Source of the DNA: an uncultured Bacilli bacterium | Lineage (GTDB): Bacteria; Bacillota_I; Bacilli_A; RF39; UBA660 | Assembly: GCA_934096075.1 (NCBI GenBank) | Contig: CAKOLN010000010.1 | Location: 1 to 45,374 of the forward strand | Length of the DNA: 45,374 bases | Reading direction: 5' to 3' | In this document: positions 23,928-32,920 of the stretch, piece by piece | Layout of the letters: the number at the start of each line of letters is the position of its first letter | How positions within the stretch are numbered: the first letter of the stretch is position 1 | The notes under the pieces: generated by a model | What the model was told of the DNA's origin: nothing | What the model saw: only the letters and a program-made list of their open reading frames with translations | Database searches by the model: none | Program-made: the position numbers and the translations under genes

Positions 23928-25877
23928 TTATAGTATTCCTTTGTAAAAATAGATTTTCATTGCGTCTTCTGAATAATTTGGTTTTGATACATCGATATCA
24001 AGTATTTTACCTACATAATAAATTAATAATTGTGATGCTAATAATAAATCATATTCACAAAGTAAACCATCATAATTACTTTCTATAAATATGTTATTTC
24101 CTTTGTTTAGATATTCAATTAAAGATTCTTCATATTTGCTTGTATTTTTTCCTTTAAAATATATACTATTCTTATTATTAAGATTTTCATAATTTATGAA
24201 TCGTCCGTGTGAAAAATTTTTCTTTTCATGTAAAATACATGTTCCTACACCAGACTCAGTTATTTTGCTTTCTATATCAATGCCAGCACATGTAGTATAA
24301 TCGCCAGTAAAAATATTTATTATTTGTTTATTTTTAAATATATTTTTAATTTCTTCTTTTTTAAATTCATTTGTTAAGTAATTATTCCAATATTTAAATC
24401 TTTCATTAATAAATTCTTCAATGTTTAAATTTTCATAAAAGCATTTTAAGAATAGAGTTGCTGGTACTAATGCACCTTCAAAAGATAGGAATCCTCTTTC
24501 TTTTCCTTTGTTGGTACTTGTTCTATAACTAATGATATTCTTTTTAGGTATTTCAGTCTTAATTACGACTTTTTGTTTTTCATTTTTTGTTATTATATAT
24601 TTATTATTTGTTTTGAAATCTTTAGTTCCTTCTAAAATATCATTAGTTGTACCAGAATAAGAAAATAAGAATATTTTATTTATTTGATTATTATTTCTAT
24701 ATTTAAAATCTCTAGGATATAATGCATAGGTATTTGAACCATATTTTTCATTTATTATTATAGAAGCAAATTTTGCTCCTGCATATGATCCTCCTGTTCC
24801 TATAAATGCATATGAGTCATTTTCTTTAAATTCTATTTGTTTCAAGTCATTTATAGCTTCGCTTTTAAGTGCATTATATATTCTTGTTTCTAAATTGTTA
24901 ATATTTATGTTACATCTTTTAATCTTTTTTCTAGTTACTATTTGAAAATCTTTACATGTACATAAATTATTATTTTTTTTAATTTTATATAGTTTTTGCA
25001 AGTGACCTCTTGCTCCCATTTCTTTCACTGCTTTACTTGTTAATTTGCAAGAATTTTGGTACCATTTTTCAAATTTTGCTATGTCATATTGCATATTATT
25101 TTTTAACCAATCATAAATAATTGAAGAAATAAAGGCATCTCCGGCTCCAGTTGAATCTTTTACTTTTGAATTAGTTTCTAGCTCATATGAATAGCATTTA
25201 TTTTCATAAATAAAATCAGCACCTTTTTCTCCTTTTGTTATAGTAATTAATTTTGCATTTAATAATTTATATAATTTTATATTTGAATCAATATTTAATC
25301 TTTTTAAAAGATATTCTGATACTCTTTCATTAAAGTTTATTATTTCAAATTTATTATTTATTTTTTGTATTATTTGTTCATTTGTTAAATCTTCTAATTC
25401 AAAGTATTGTCCTAAATCAATTATTTTTTTATTAGATGAACTATTAATAATTATTTGATTTTTTTCGTTAAGATTATCAAATACTAATATATCATCAGGT
25501 TCTAACTTTGTAAGTATTTTATCAGTGTTAATTAGACTTTCGTTATACCATCTTTTTTCATTACAGAATGGACATCTTTTTTTTGATGTAAATGTTAACT
25601 CACCATTTTCTTCAAAGTATGAAACATGAAAACATCTAGTACTAATGGAGTTATCAATTTCTATATCATCTATATCTATATTTAATTTTTGTAGACTATC
25701 TATTGATATTTTACCACTGGAATCATTTCCGCATATTCCGAATACCTTAGTTTTTAATCCAAACTTAGATAAATTCGCAACTATATTGTGTGATGTCATG
25801 CCACCATTTACACCAATTATTTTATTATTTTTGTAATAAAAATCTGTTACTAAATCTCCTATACCTACTACTCTCAT
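23928..25877 (-). CDS. Fusion of PfkB-type sugar kinase and double SIS domain
   Basis: The 649-aa protein begins with a ribokinase/PfkB domain (VGIGDLVTDFYY, NGGMTSHNIVANL, and the anion-hole motif DSTGAGDAF at 241-249). The C-terminal half, from about 330, has two SIS units as in GlmS-type isomerases and deglycases: AFIGTGGSYAGAKFASI, FSYSGTTNDI, then ESKITESGVGTCILHEKKNF and SHGRF. A CPFC pair at 102-105 inserted in the kinase may help bind a metal. Kinase plus isomerase or deglycase in one chain suggests use of an amino sugar, sugar or glycated compound. AAGGAG precedes the ATG. It is not joined to the SDR operon (rsgA lies between). Confidence 0.8.
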   Translation of the reverse strand: MRVVGIGDLVTDFYYKNNKIIGVNGGMTSHNIVANLSKFGLKTKVFGICGNDSSGKISIDSLQKLNIDIDDIEIDNSISTRCFHVSYFEENGELTFTSKKRCPFCNEKRWYNESLINTDKILTKLEPDDILVFDNLNEKNQIIINSSSNKKIIDLGQYFELEDLTNEQIIQKINNKFEIINFNERVSEYLLKRLNIDSNIKLYKLLNAKLITITKGEKGADFIYENKCYSYELETNSKVKDSTGAGDAFISSIIYDWLKNNMQYDIAKFEKWYQNSCKLTSKAVKEMGARGHLQKLYKIKKNNNLCTCKDFQIVTRKKIKRCNININNLETRIYNALKSEAINDLKQIEFKENDSYAFIGTGGSYAGAKFASIIINEKYGSNTYALYPRDFKYRNNNQINKIFLFSYSGTTNDILEGTKDFKTNNKYIITKNEKQKVVIKTEIPKKNIISYRTSTNKGKERGFLSFEGALVPATLFLKCFYENLNIEEFINERFKYWNNYLTNEFKKEEIKNIFKNKQIINIFTGDYTTCAGIDIESKITESGVGTCILHEKKNFSHGRFINYENLNNKNSIYFKGKNTSKYEESLIEYLNKGNNIFIESNYDGLLCEYDLLLASQLLIYYVGKILDIDVSKPNYSEDAMKIYFYKGIL

Positions 25878-25948
25878 TTTGTTAATCTCCTTATTTTAAT
25901 TTACTAAATGTTTCATCAACTAGATTGCTAATATTTATTGATTTTCCT

Positions 25949-26245
25949 TCTTTAGTACTCTTTCAAGATAAATCTTGTCTTTGAATCCACCTCGTTTTTC
26001 TCTTTTTTGTTCTGCGATTAAAATTATATCTTGTAAGTTTTTACCTTCTAGGCTTGCTAGGGCTTTTATTACTTCTATCTTCTCTGCTAACTCTTCTAGT
26101 CTATCTATGTCTTTGGAATTAATTACTTTTTGATACTCTTCATATAATTTTCTTTCTAATTCTATTTTATATTCTTCATCATTTAATATTCTTGTTACTG
26201 GAATTTCTCCATTATTTGTTATTATACTTGGTATTTTATCTCTTA
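25949..26245 (-). pseudogene. Broken second copy of the MazG-like gene
   Basis: These 297 bp match 27348-27644 with 8 mismatches by my hand count (about 97% identity). The copy starts within RDKIP; the MGKYNKLV start is replaced by unrelated sequence with no ATG and an upstream stop. Its C-terminus is open and ends DKIYLERVLKKENQ. The homology stops sharply at both ends, so this is a recent segmental duplication. It lies in the 417-bp gap between the PfkB/SIS gene and the membrane protein gene; the rest of that gap shows nothing clear. Confidence 0.88.
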
Positions 26246-26294
26246 TAATTATTAAATTTATAAACTTGCTTGTTAATACTTATTGAATTAATTT

Positions 26295-27281
26295 TTAAAA
26301 ATCAATTGTATCTGATGTACTAAACTTTTTATTTATATCACAAAAAAACCTTTCATTATTGTCTTTTTCATAAAAAATTCTTAACTCTTCTCCTATTTTA
26401 AATCTACCATGTGGTACTCCAAATATACTCTTTGTTTTATATTTAACATCGGCAACATTATATTCACATTCTATATAATCAACTAAACAATACTTTTTCA
26501 AATAATCTTCAACTTCGTCATCAATACATTTAGTTGTAATGTTTGTGATTTTTCCTAATGTCATTAGCGTAACAGAAGAACCTTTAACAAATTTTTCTCC
26601 ACCATTAACACTATTATATTCATCAAGCAAACATGATTCACAACATTTTAAAGGATTATATTTTATTATAACTTTTTTATTTAATGGATATTCTTTATAT
26701 AAAACTCTTGCAGAATTGCTATTTACTACTGAATGAATAATATCCCCGTTTGGTGTTTTATACTTATACATTATATTGTATTTGCAATGAAATGATTGAT
26801 CACTATTATGACTATATTCTGTTCTACTATAATCAATTATTTCACCTTCAACCGTTTCGGTAAATCTTTTATATGTTTTTTTAGGCTGTAATAAAACAAC
26901 ATAAAATAAATAGCTCATTAGTGTTATAAACAACCCAAAAAAACATAAAATGGGTATAAAAATTAATTTTTTGTAATATATCATGGTTAATCCTATCATA
27001 ATTGTGCTTATAAATATTCCTAAAACAATTAAGATTAGCAAAGTCTTGTTAAAATATGGCTGATTATCTGAATCAATTAATACATAATCTTTATTTAAAT
27101 CATCACATATTATATTAACACTTTCTGAAATTGCATATTTTTTTCTTCTTACTTTGTTCTTTTCTTTTATTTTTTTTACATAAATATTACCATTTGCTTT
27201 AAAAATCACCTTTTCATTTGATTTTGATATTATATTATTACCTTTAATAATCGTTCCAATATATTTGTTATTTTGTTCCAT
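26295..27281 (-). CDS. Membrane protein with two central helices, DUF3592-like
   Basis: The 328-aa protein has a soluble N-terminal part (about 1-75) with a basic stretch (KKIKEKNKVRRKKYA), two adjacent transmembrane helices (about 80-130; LLILIVLGIFISTIMIGLTM and IFIPILCFFGLFITLMSYLF), then a soluble domain with VEGEIIDYSRTE, YNIMYKYKTPNGDI and KKVIIKYNPLKCCESC. This order resembles DUF3592 proteins, whose function is not known. ATG at 27281 has AAGGAG upstream, and the longer frame uses a GTG inside that site. The gene is flanked by the intact and broken MazG-like copies. Confidence 0.65.
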   Translation of the reverse strand: MEQNNKYIGTIIKGNNIISKSNEKVIFKANGNIYVKKIKEKNKVRRKKYAISESVNIICDDLNKDYVLIDSDNQPYFNKTLLILIVLGIFISTIMIGLTMIYYKKLIFIPILCFFGLFITLMSYLFYVVLLQPKKTYKRFTETVEGEIIDYSRTEYSHNSDQSFHCKYNIMYKYKTPNGDIIHSVVNSNSARVLYKEYPLNKKVIIKYNPLKCCESCLLDEYNSVNGGEKFVKGSSVTLMTLGKITNITTKCIDDEVEDYLKKYCLVDYIECEYNVADVKYKTKSIFGVPHGRFKIGEELRIFYEKDNNERFFCDINKKFSTSDTIDF

Positions 27282-27342
27282 ATTAATTATCACTCCTTAT
27301 TTTAATTAATCTACTTTTTTACAATATTAATACCTCTCAATT

Positions 27343-27666
27343 CTATTTCTTTAGTACTCTTTCAAGATAAATCTTGTCTTTGAATCCACCTCGTTTTTCT
27401 CTTTTTTGTTCTGCGAGTAAAATTATATCTTGTAAGTTTTTACCTTCTAGGCTTGCTAGGGCTTTTATTACTTCTATCATATCTGCTAACTCTTCTAGTC
27501 TATCTATGTTTTTGGAATTAATTACTTCTTGGTATTCTTCATATAATTTTCTTTCTAATTCTATTTTATATTCTTCATCATTTAATATTCTTGTTACTGG
27601 AATTTCTCCATTATTTGTTATTATATTTGGTATTTTATCTCTTACTAATTTATTATATTTTCCCAT
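27343..27666 (-). CDS. MazG-like nucleotide pyrophosphohydrolase
   Basis: This 107-aa protein begins KYNKLVRDKIPNII, the usual start of short phosphoribosyl-ATP pyrophosphohydrolase/MazG-like proteins. It has YEEYQEV followed about 14 residues later by ELADMIEVI, which fit the ExxE...ExxD metal-binding helices. A house-cleaning role on non-standard NTPs is likely, but the substrate is unknown. AAGGAG precedes the ATG. It is 13 bp after the GNAT gene. A broken second copy lies at 25949-26245. Confidence 0.85.
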   Translation of the reverse strand: MGKYNKLVRDKIPNIITNNGEIPVTRILNDEEYKIELERKLYEEYQEVINSKNIDRLEELADMIEVIKALASLEGKNLQDIILLAEQKREKRGGFKDKIYLERVLKK

Positions 27667-27678
27667 TTTAATCTCCTT

Positions 27679-28134
27679 TTATATTTCACTAATTAGAGTT
27701 ATTTTCTTTTCAATAAAGTTATGTTTCTTATAAAGATTAATTGCTTTTATATTTTCTTTCATTGCATCTACTTCTATATATTTAACATTCTTTTCTTTAG
27801 ACCATTTTTTAAATTCATTAATAAGCATATTTCCTATACCTTTTTGTCTATAATCTTGTTCTATAAATAATGCATCTATTTTAGAAACTAGATTTATACA
27901 AGTATCTCCATTATTTTCTACGTATCCATAAAGATAACCTATTATATTTTCATTATCTAATGCTAAGAAAATTATATTATTTGAATTGTTTACTATATTT
28001 TCATAAAAGTTATTTATAGTACATTCTCCATTTATATTGTTATCATATTGTTTTTCATACCTTATTAATTTAGTTAATAGTTCATTTACTTTTTTTAAAT
28101 CTTTTATTTCAGACTTTCTTATTTCAATGTTCAT
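27679..28134 (-). CDS. GNAT family N-acetyltransferase
   Basis: The 151-aa protein has the GNAT core with the acetyl-CoA loop QKGIGNMLINEF and the later AINLYKKHNF strand-helix. Such enzymes acetylate small molecules or protein ends; the acceptor is not apparent. It overlaps the upstream acyltransferase gene by 4 bp (ATGA) and is part of the plsC operon. Confidence 0.85.
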   Translation of the reverse strand: MNIEIRKSEIKDLKKVNELLTKLIRYEKQYDNNINGECTINNFYENIVNNSNNIIFLALDNENIIGYLYGYVENNGDTCINLVSKIDALFIEQDYRQKGIGNMLINEFKKWSKEKNVKYIEVDAMKENIKAINLYKKHNFIEKKITLISEI

Positions 28135-28718
28135 TTTTCTACTCCTTTTAGTTCATCTATCATTGTTGATATTTGATTATATAGATTATTATTTGCGCTT
28201 TCTAAATCATTGTCTTTAACTTTAAATGGTGTACCTACTTTTATTTTTAAATCTTTACTTCTGAATTTATAGTGACCTGTTATTGCGATGGGTACAATTG
28301 TAGCATTTGTTTTGTTAGCCATTGATACTGCTCCAAATTTAAATGGAAGTAATTTTTGTTTTGTTTTATTTCTTGTTCCTTCTGGAAATATCCCAATAGC
28401 GCCTCCATTATTTAATACTTCTAATGCTTTCATTTTAGCTGATTCATCATGTATACTTCTATTTACCGGAATGCATCCAACCATTTTAAAGAACCATCTT
28501 GTTTTAAATGAATCCCAATATTCTTTTTTTGCCATAAATGTAATAATTCTTTTAGTACTTATTATTATGTTACATTGATCCATTAAATGTATATGATTTG
28601 CAGCATATATAACCGGACCTTCTACATTTAAGTTTTCTTTATTATATATTTTTGGATTATAATATAATTTATATATAGGTTTTAATATTGCTTTTAAAGT
28701 TTTATACCAAAATTTCAT
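28131..28718 (-). CDS. 1-acyl-glycerol-3-phosphate acyltransferase (PlsC-like), copy 2
   Basis: This 195-aa membrane-associated acyltransferase carries NHIHLMD (the NHx4D catalytic motif) and FPEGTRNKT (substrate-binding motif), so it likely makes phosphatidic acid or a related lipid. It overlaps the preceding paralogue and the following GNAT gene by 4 bp each. Two paralogues side by side may use different acyl groups or acceptors, which is inferred. Confidence 0.9.
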   Translation of the reverse strand: MKFWYKTLKAILKPIYKLYYNPKIYNKENLNVEGPVIYAANHIHLMDQCNIIISTKRIITFMAKKEYWDSFKTRWFFKMVGCIPVNRSIHDESAKMKALEVLNNGGAIGIFPEGTRNKTKQKLLPFKFGAVSMANKTNATIVPIAITGHYKFRSKDLKIKVGTPFKVKDNDLESANNNLYNQISTMIDELKGVEK

Positions 28719-29284
28719 TTTTCTAATTCTCCTTTTATTAAATTCATTAGTTTATTATTTTCTTTTTCTAAATCATTAGTTTCTAATTTATAAGGTTTTA
28801 AGTATGTGAGCGATACACTTTTTTTAAATAATTTATATTTTCCTTTTATGATAAATGGTGTTATGTATGAATTAGTTTTACTAGCAAATGATACTGCTCC
28901 GTATTTAAATGGCATGATTGTTTCTTTAGTTTTGTTAATTGTACCTTCTGGAAATATACATATTGTTTCATTATTTTTAAGTGCTTCTAAAGATAGTTCT
29001 TTGGATTTAGGATCTTTTTTTGATCTATCTACTGGTATTACACCTGAAGATAAGAAACATGGTTTAAATATACCTTTAAATAATTCTTTTTTTGCGAGAA
29101 ATCTAATATTTAATTTAGTGGATGATATTATTAGTAAAGCATCTAAATTACTTGTGTGATTACCTGCGAGTATATTAGATTCATTTGTTATTAGGTTTTC
29201 TTTACCAATTATTTCTACTTTATAAAATACTTTCATAAATAAAGTTAGTATTGGTCTTGATAGTTTGTATAAAGTGTATTTCAT
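28715..29284 (-). CDS. 1-acyl-glycerol-3-phosphate acyltransferase (PlsC-like), copy 1
   Basis: The 189-aa protein has NHTSNLDAL (NHx4D) and FPEGTINKT, plus a hydrophobic N-terminus (LYKLSRPILTLFMKVFYKVE). It is clearly paralogous to the next gene but well diverged. AAGGAA precedes the ATG. It is the first gene of a likely operon continuing through GNAT and the MazG-like gene to the membrane protein. Confidence 0.9.
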   Translation of the reverse strand: MKYTLYKLSRPILTLFMKVFYKVEIIGKENLITNESNILAGNHTSNLDALLIISSTKLNIRFLAKKELFKGIFKPCFLSSGVIPVDRSKKDPKSKELSLEALKNNETICIFPEGTINKTKETIMPFKYGAVSFASKTNSYITPFIIKGKYKLFKKSVSLTYLKPYKLETNDLEKENNKLMNLIKGELEK

Positions 29285-29305
29285 ATATTAATTCCTTTCA
29301 TTTTA

Positions 29306-29314
29306 ATTATATCA
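29306..29314 (-). promoter_or_regulatory. Extended -10 promoter of the plsC operon
   Basis: TGATATAAT on the minus strand, about 22 nt before the ATG, fits TGnTATAAT. The -35 region is weak. Confidence 0.5.
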
Positions 29315-29327
29315 AATATTTAGTATG

Positions 29328-29356
29328 ATAACACAATAATTTTTTTGACATATAAT
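29328..29356 (+). promoter_or_regulatory. Candidate promoter of the ABC importer operon
   Basis: A perfect TATAAT lies at 29351-29356, with ATAACA (4 of 6 matches to TTGACA) 17 bp upstream at 29328-29333. A perfect TTGACA directly abuts the TATAAT (29345-29350) and cannot serve as its -35. Confidence 0.45.
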
Positions 29357-29377
29357 ATTTTAGAAAGAGAGGGTAAA

Positions 29378-30364
29378 ATGAAGAAAATATTATTAAGTGT
29401 AGGAGTGTTTGCTTTGCTTATTTTTGGATTAGTAGGTTTATTAAATAGAAAAGAAGAAACTGTAAATAAAAAAATTGTTATTGCCGAAGTCACTCACAGT
29501 TTGTTCTATACACCGTTTTATGTTAGTATTCATAATGATTATTTTAAAGATGAAAATATAGATGTTGAAGTTATTTTAACTAGTGGTGCTGATAAAGTTG
29601 CTGCGGCTGTTTTGTCTGAGGATGCTAATGTAGGACTAAGTGGATTAGAAGCTACACTTTATGTTTATGGTAATGGTCAAGAGGATTATTTAGTTAATTT
29701 TTCAAGTTTAACTAAAAGAGATGGACAATTTTTAGTTGGAGATTGTAAGTATAAAGATAATTTTAGTTTAGATGATATTAAGGGTAAAAGAATTTTGGTT
29801 GGTAGAAAAGGTGGAATGCCAGAAATGGTGTTTAATTATGCCTTATATAAGAATGGATTAAAATCTAGTGATGTTATTAGTGATACATCGGTTGAATTTG
29901 CTTCTTTAAGTGGAGCATATATCGGAAGTAAGGAAGAAGTGTTTGTTAATCTTTTTGAGCCTACTGCTTTAAGTATAGAAAAAGAGGGTTATGGATGTGT
30001 TTTGGGTAGTTTAGGTTTATTGAGTGGTGAAGTTCCTTATACTGTTTTTCATACAAAGAAAAGTTATTTAGATAATAATAGAGATACTATTAAAAGTTTT
30101 ACAAATGCGATTCAAAAGGGATTAGATTTTGTTAAGAATAATGATAGTAAAACTATTGCAGAGGTTATTAAGAGTGAGTTTCCTAATAATAGTCTTGAAG
30201 ATATAGAAAAAGTTATTGATAGATATAAAGATGCTGATTCTTGGTGGGAAGATACTTCTATTAAAGAAAGTGCTTATAATAATTTACTAGATTTAATGGA
30301 ATATAATAATGCTTTAGATAAAAGGGTTAATTTTAAAGATATAGTCATTAATGTAAATGAATGA
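29378..30364 (+). CDS. ABC importer substrate-binding protein, NMT1/SsuA-like
   Basis: The 328-aa protein has an N-terminal hydrophobic helix (MKKILLSVGVFALLIFGLVG) without a lipobox Cys, so it is probably anchored by that helix. The rest is a periplasmic-binding fold of the nitrate/sulfonate/thiamine-precursor class: IAEVTHSLFYTPFYVSIHND, YFKDENIDVEV, a GLSGLEATLY loop, KGKRILVGRKGGMPEM. The ligand cannot be told from sequence; a pyrimidine precursor or an organosulfur compound are options. The ATG at 29378 follows GAGAGGG; the earlier in-frame start lies in the promoter. The gene overlaps the ATPase by 8 bp. Confidence 0.85.
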   Translation: MKKILLSVGVFALLIFGLVGLLNRKEETVNKKIVIAEVTHSLFYTPFYVSIHNDYFKDENIDVEVILTSGADKVAAAVLSEDANVGLSGLEATLYVYGNGQEDYLVNFSSLTKRDGQFLVGDCKYKDNFSLDDIKGKRILVGRKGGMPEMVFNYALYKNGLKSSDVISDTSVEFASLSGAYIGSKEEVFVNLFEPTALSIEKEGYGCVLGSLGLLSGEVPYTVFHTKKSYLDNNRDTIKSFTNAIQKGLDFVKNNDSKTIAEVIKSEFPNNSLEDIEKVIDRYKDADSWWEDTSIKESAYNNLLDLMEYNNALDKRVNFKDIVINVNE

Positions 30365-30776
30365 TTTACTTGTTATTGATAATTTGAGTAAAAGTTATAA
30401 TAGTTTAAGTGGAGAGGTTAAGGCTATAGAAAATTTATCTTTAAGTGTTAGAGATGGTGAGTTTGTTTCTATTGTTGGTCCTAGTGGATGTGGTAAGAGT
30501 ACATTACTTAATATATTAGCAGGATTAGATAGTGATTTTGATGGTAAGTTTGCTTTTAAAGATGATGTTAAAGTTGGATATATGCTTCAAGATGATAGTT
30601 TGTTTCCTTGGCTAAGTGTTTATGAAAATGCTATTATTGGATTGAAAATACAGGATAAGTGTAGTGAAGAGAATATTCTATATGTTAAAGGTTTATTAGA
30701 AAAATATGGATTAAGTGAATTTATGGATAAAAAGATTAGTAGTTTATCTGGTGGTATGAAACAGAGAGTTGGATGA
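30357..30776 (+). pseudogene. ABC importer ATPase, 5' part, interrupted by the recombinase element
   Basis: The first 138 codons of a SsuB/TauB/ThiZ-like ATPase are intact: Walker A GPSGCGKSTLLN, the Q-loop MLQDDSLFPWLSV, and the signature SSLSGGMKQRV. Directly after QRV the frame runs into the inserted element and stops within two codons (TGA at 30774-30776). Walker B and the switch His are therefore missing and the product cannot hydrolyse ATP normally. The rest of the gene lies at 39783-40111. Joined at the AGAGTTG repeat, the two parts give 744 bp, exactly 247 codons plus stop. Confidence 0.93.
30765..30771 (+). other. Left element junction (attL core)
   Basis: AGAGTTG at 30765-30771 recurs at 39776-39782. 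Extended to ten bases the two ends read CAGAGAGTTG and CAAAGAGTTG. Short imperfect cores are usual for large serine recombinases. Confidence 0.8.
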
Positions 30777-30874
30777 ATATAGTATAGACACAGGTAGTAA
30801 TTAAGAAAAGTTGCTTATAGCCCATAAAATAAGGGAAAATCAATATTTGATATTTTTGATTTTTCTAAAAAATA

Positions 30875-30906
30875 AAATTTTGAATTAAAACTTTTATTCA
30901 AAATTT
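30875..30906. repeat. Perfect 11-bp inverted repeat near the left element end
   Basis: AAATTTTGAAT (30875-30885) and ATTCAAAATTT (30896-30906) flank a 10-bp loop. It lies about 105 bp inside the element. It could be a weak terminator or a protein binding site; function unknown. Confidence 0.4.
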
Positions 30907-30947
30907 AAGTTGATTTTAAAAGTATAAACAAAGAAACGAGGTATAAT

Positions 30948-31343
30948 ATGTTGTTAGATAATAATACTAAAAAGGTTTTTGATTTAATAGATATGTATAA
31001 TAATTTAAGTAATATTGATAAAGTTAGGTTAGCAATTTATTTATTAGACAATAAAAACTTCTATATTAATTTTAATATTAAAGATATAATTATATTATTA
31101 AAAGAAATATTAAATAAATTAGATCCTAGTTATAGTAAAAATATAGTTAATTTTGCTAAATATAAGCATCTATTACTTTTTTCAGCCAAATATTTAGAAT
31201 TAACTGAAAAAGAAAAGAAAAATTTTACAATAGAAATGCTATTTAATCTTTTTGAAACTGATTTTAAAGATAAAATTATTAATAAAAAAATTAATAAACA
31301 TTTAAATGTATATGATTATTGTTATGCAATATTAAATAATTAA
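30948..31343 (+). CDS. Hypothetical helical protein, 131 aa
   Basis: The protein is Leu/Ile/Lys/Asn-rich and almost certainly all-helical (KVFDLIDMYNNLSNIDKVRL, IKDIIILLKEILNKLDPSYS). There is no signal peptide or clear membrane helix, and no family is recognised. A GAGGT ribosome site precedes the ATG and a strong terminator follows. It is the first gene inside the left end of the element, transcribed in the same direction as the interrupted ATPase. It could be an element accessory or defence protein; nothing in the sequence decides this. Confidence 0.7.
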   Translation: MLLDNNTKKVFDLIDMYNNLSNIDKVRLAIYLLDNKNFYINFNIKDIIILLKEILNKLDPSYSKNIVNFAKYKHLLLFSAKYLELTEKEKKNFTIEMLFNLFETDFKDKIINKKINKHLNVYDYCYAILNN

Positions 31344-31347
31344 AATT

Positions 31348-31380
31348 AAACCCTAGTAGCTTTAATAGTTACTAGGGTTT
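31348..31380. terminator. Bidirectional terminator between convergent genes
   Basis: AAACCCTAGTA (31348-31358) and TACTAGGGTTT (31370-31380) form a perfect 11-bp stem, with T-runs available in both directions. It separates the 131-aa gene from the surface protein gene. Confidence 0.85.
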
Positions 31381-31406
31381 TTAATATAACCAAATATAAT
31401 TTTCTT

Positions 31407-32798
31407 CTAATTTGTTTGTTTTTTTCTATAAACAATTAATGAAGCTCCAGCAAGTCCAATAATGGATAAAATGCCAGTTGCTAGATACATCATAACATTA
31501 TCACCAGTTTTAGGATTTTCTACATTTGTACCTGATGATTTTTCTGTTGCAATTATTCCATACTCGCTTAAATGTGATGTTTCAAATACTATGTATCCAT
31601 CTTCTATTGTTGCTGGTATAGTTTCTTGTATTTGGTTATCTTTAATATAAACTACTTCATATTTTTTATAACCTTTTAAATCTTCTGGTAAAGCAATTCT
31701 TATTTTCATTTTAGTATCATTAATTTCAACTATGTGTCCATTTTCTAATACATTAATATCAACTACATACTTAACATTTTTATCAGCAAGTTCTTTTTTA
31801 ACTTCAACTTTTTTAGTATCTAATACATAATCTTTGCTAATTCCTTTATCAAATATGATACTAGCCTTTACTTCACCATCATTTTTGATTTCATTAGGTG
31901 AAGGAACCATATTTGTTTTTAATTTAATATCAAATGCTTGCGGATTATTTTCATTCAAATATACATATTCTACTTCTTGTCCATTGATTTTTAATTTTGT
32001 ACTTGGACCAAAAATCCATCCTTCATCACTTCCTGTTGCAGATGTTACAAGTGCTAATTCGTAAGTATATGTTTTATTTTTATCAAATGTAGTTATAAGT
32101 TTTCCACCCCAGTAAGAAAGGTGATCATCATTATTGAACCAATCTACAGAACTTATTCCTGCGTCATTAGTCCTCCATGCTTCAAATACAAACTTATATC
32201 TATTATCTGATATTGTTCCAGTAAACACTGGCTTATCACCATCTTTAAAATTTAAAGTTGCGTTATTAATCTCAACAACATCAATTTCTTGTTCTTGTAC
32301 TGGCTTAGTTGGTTTAATTGTTTTTATTGCTGTAATAAATAATCCTCTTTCATTTTTAGTAACATTTGTAGCGTTTACTTTTTCATTATTTACATAAATT
32401 TCTGTATTATCTGTAAATGTATATCCATCTCTTGATATTAAGGAAATGCTATACATATATGTTTTTCCTTCTTCAAAAGTAGTTATTTTCTTATCTTCTG
32501 CTAAGGCATTATTTTTGTTTTCATCGGAATACCAATATTTAACTGGGACAGCCTCTCCACTTGCATTAGTTTCCATCTCTTCCCAATATTCGTATTCTAT
32601 ATCATAGTAATATGCAGTATCGCCACTTCGTAAAGTCCAAGAATCTGGTTTATCACCTGCATTATAATTATATTTTACAGCATTAATTTCTACTTTGTTA
32701 ATTTCTGTTGCCGCAAATGCATTTACTGGTGCAATACAAAGGGTGAACAGAAACATTAATATAGTAGTAATAAATAATTTTTTCTTCTTATTTTTCAT
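31407..32798 (-). CDS. Surface protein with NPKTG sorting signal
   Basis: The 463-aa protein has a signal peptide (MKNKKKKLFITTILMFLFTL... ending AFAA), two related beta-rich repeats of about 120 aa (KVEINAVKYNYNAGDKPDSW and VVEINNATLNFKDGDKPVFT, each later with a TFDKNKTY/TFEEGKTY strand), a third beta domain, and a C-terminal sorting signal: NPKTGD at 428-433, a hydrophobic helix and RKKQTN. The NPxTG form resembles class B sortase substrates (NPQTN in Staphylococcus). A class B-type sortase gene is in the same element, so the two may be a pair. Its ligand is unknown. GAGGAG precedes the ATG. Confidence 0.85.
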   Translation of the reverse strand: MKNKKKKLFITTILMFLFTLCIAPVNAFAATEINKVEINAVKYNYNAGDKPDSWTLRSGDTAYYYDIEYEYWEEMETNASGEAVPVKYWYSDENKNNALAEDKKITTFEEGKTYMYSISLISRDGYTFTDNTEIYVNNEKVNATNVTKNERGLFITAIKTIKPTKPVQEQEIDVVEINNATLNFKDGDKPVFTGTISDNRYKFVFEAWRTNDAGISSVDWFNNDDHLSYWGGKLITTFDKNKTYTYELALVTSATGSDEGWIFGPSTKLKINGQEVEYVYLNENNPQAFDIKLKTNMVPSPNEIKNDGEVKASIIFDKGISKDYVLDTKKVEVKKELADKNVKYVVDINVLENGHIVEINDTKMKIRIALPEDLKGYKKYEVVYIKDNQIQETIPATIEDGYIVFETSHLSEYGIIATEKSSGTNVENPKTGDNVMMYLATGILSIIGLAGASLIVYRKKQTN

Positions 32799-32920
32799 AT
32801 TTTTTCTCCTCTTAATTTTATTTGATTTTTTTATTATTAATCTTTATAGTCATAACAATTTTTTAATATAGTTCTATCATCTATAATCTAATAATTTTCC
32901 TCTATGTTACCCTCCTTTCT

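Noticed and set aside
18383..25877. ADP-heptose-type pathway (PfkB, SIS, HAD, nucleotidyltransferase)
   Set aside because: The enzyme classes look similar, but the families differ (double SIS, Pol-beta transferase, HAD-APH fusion) and the genes lie in two separate transcription units.
29345..29350. TTGACA as -35 box of the importer promoter
   Set aside because: It directly touches TATAAT with no spacer; no -10 is found 17 bp downstream of it.
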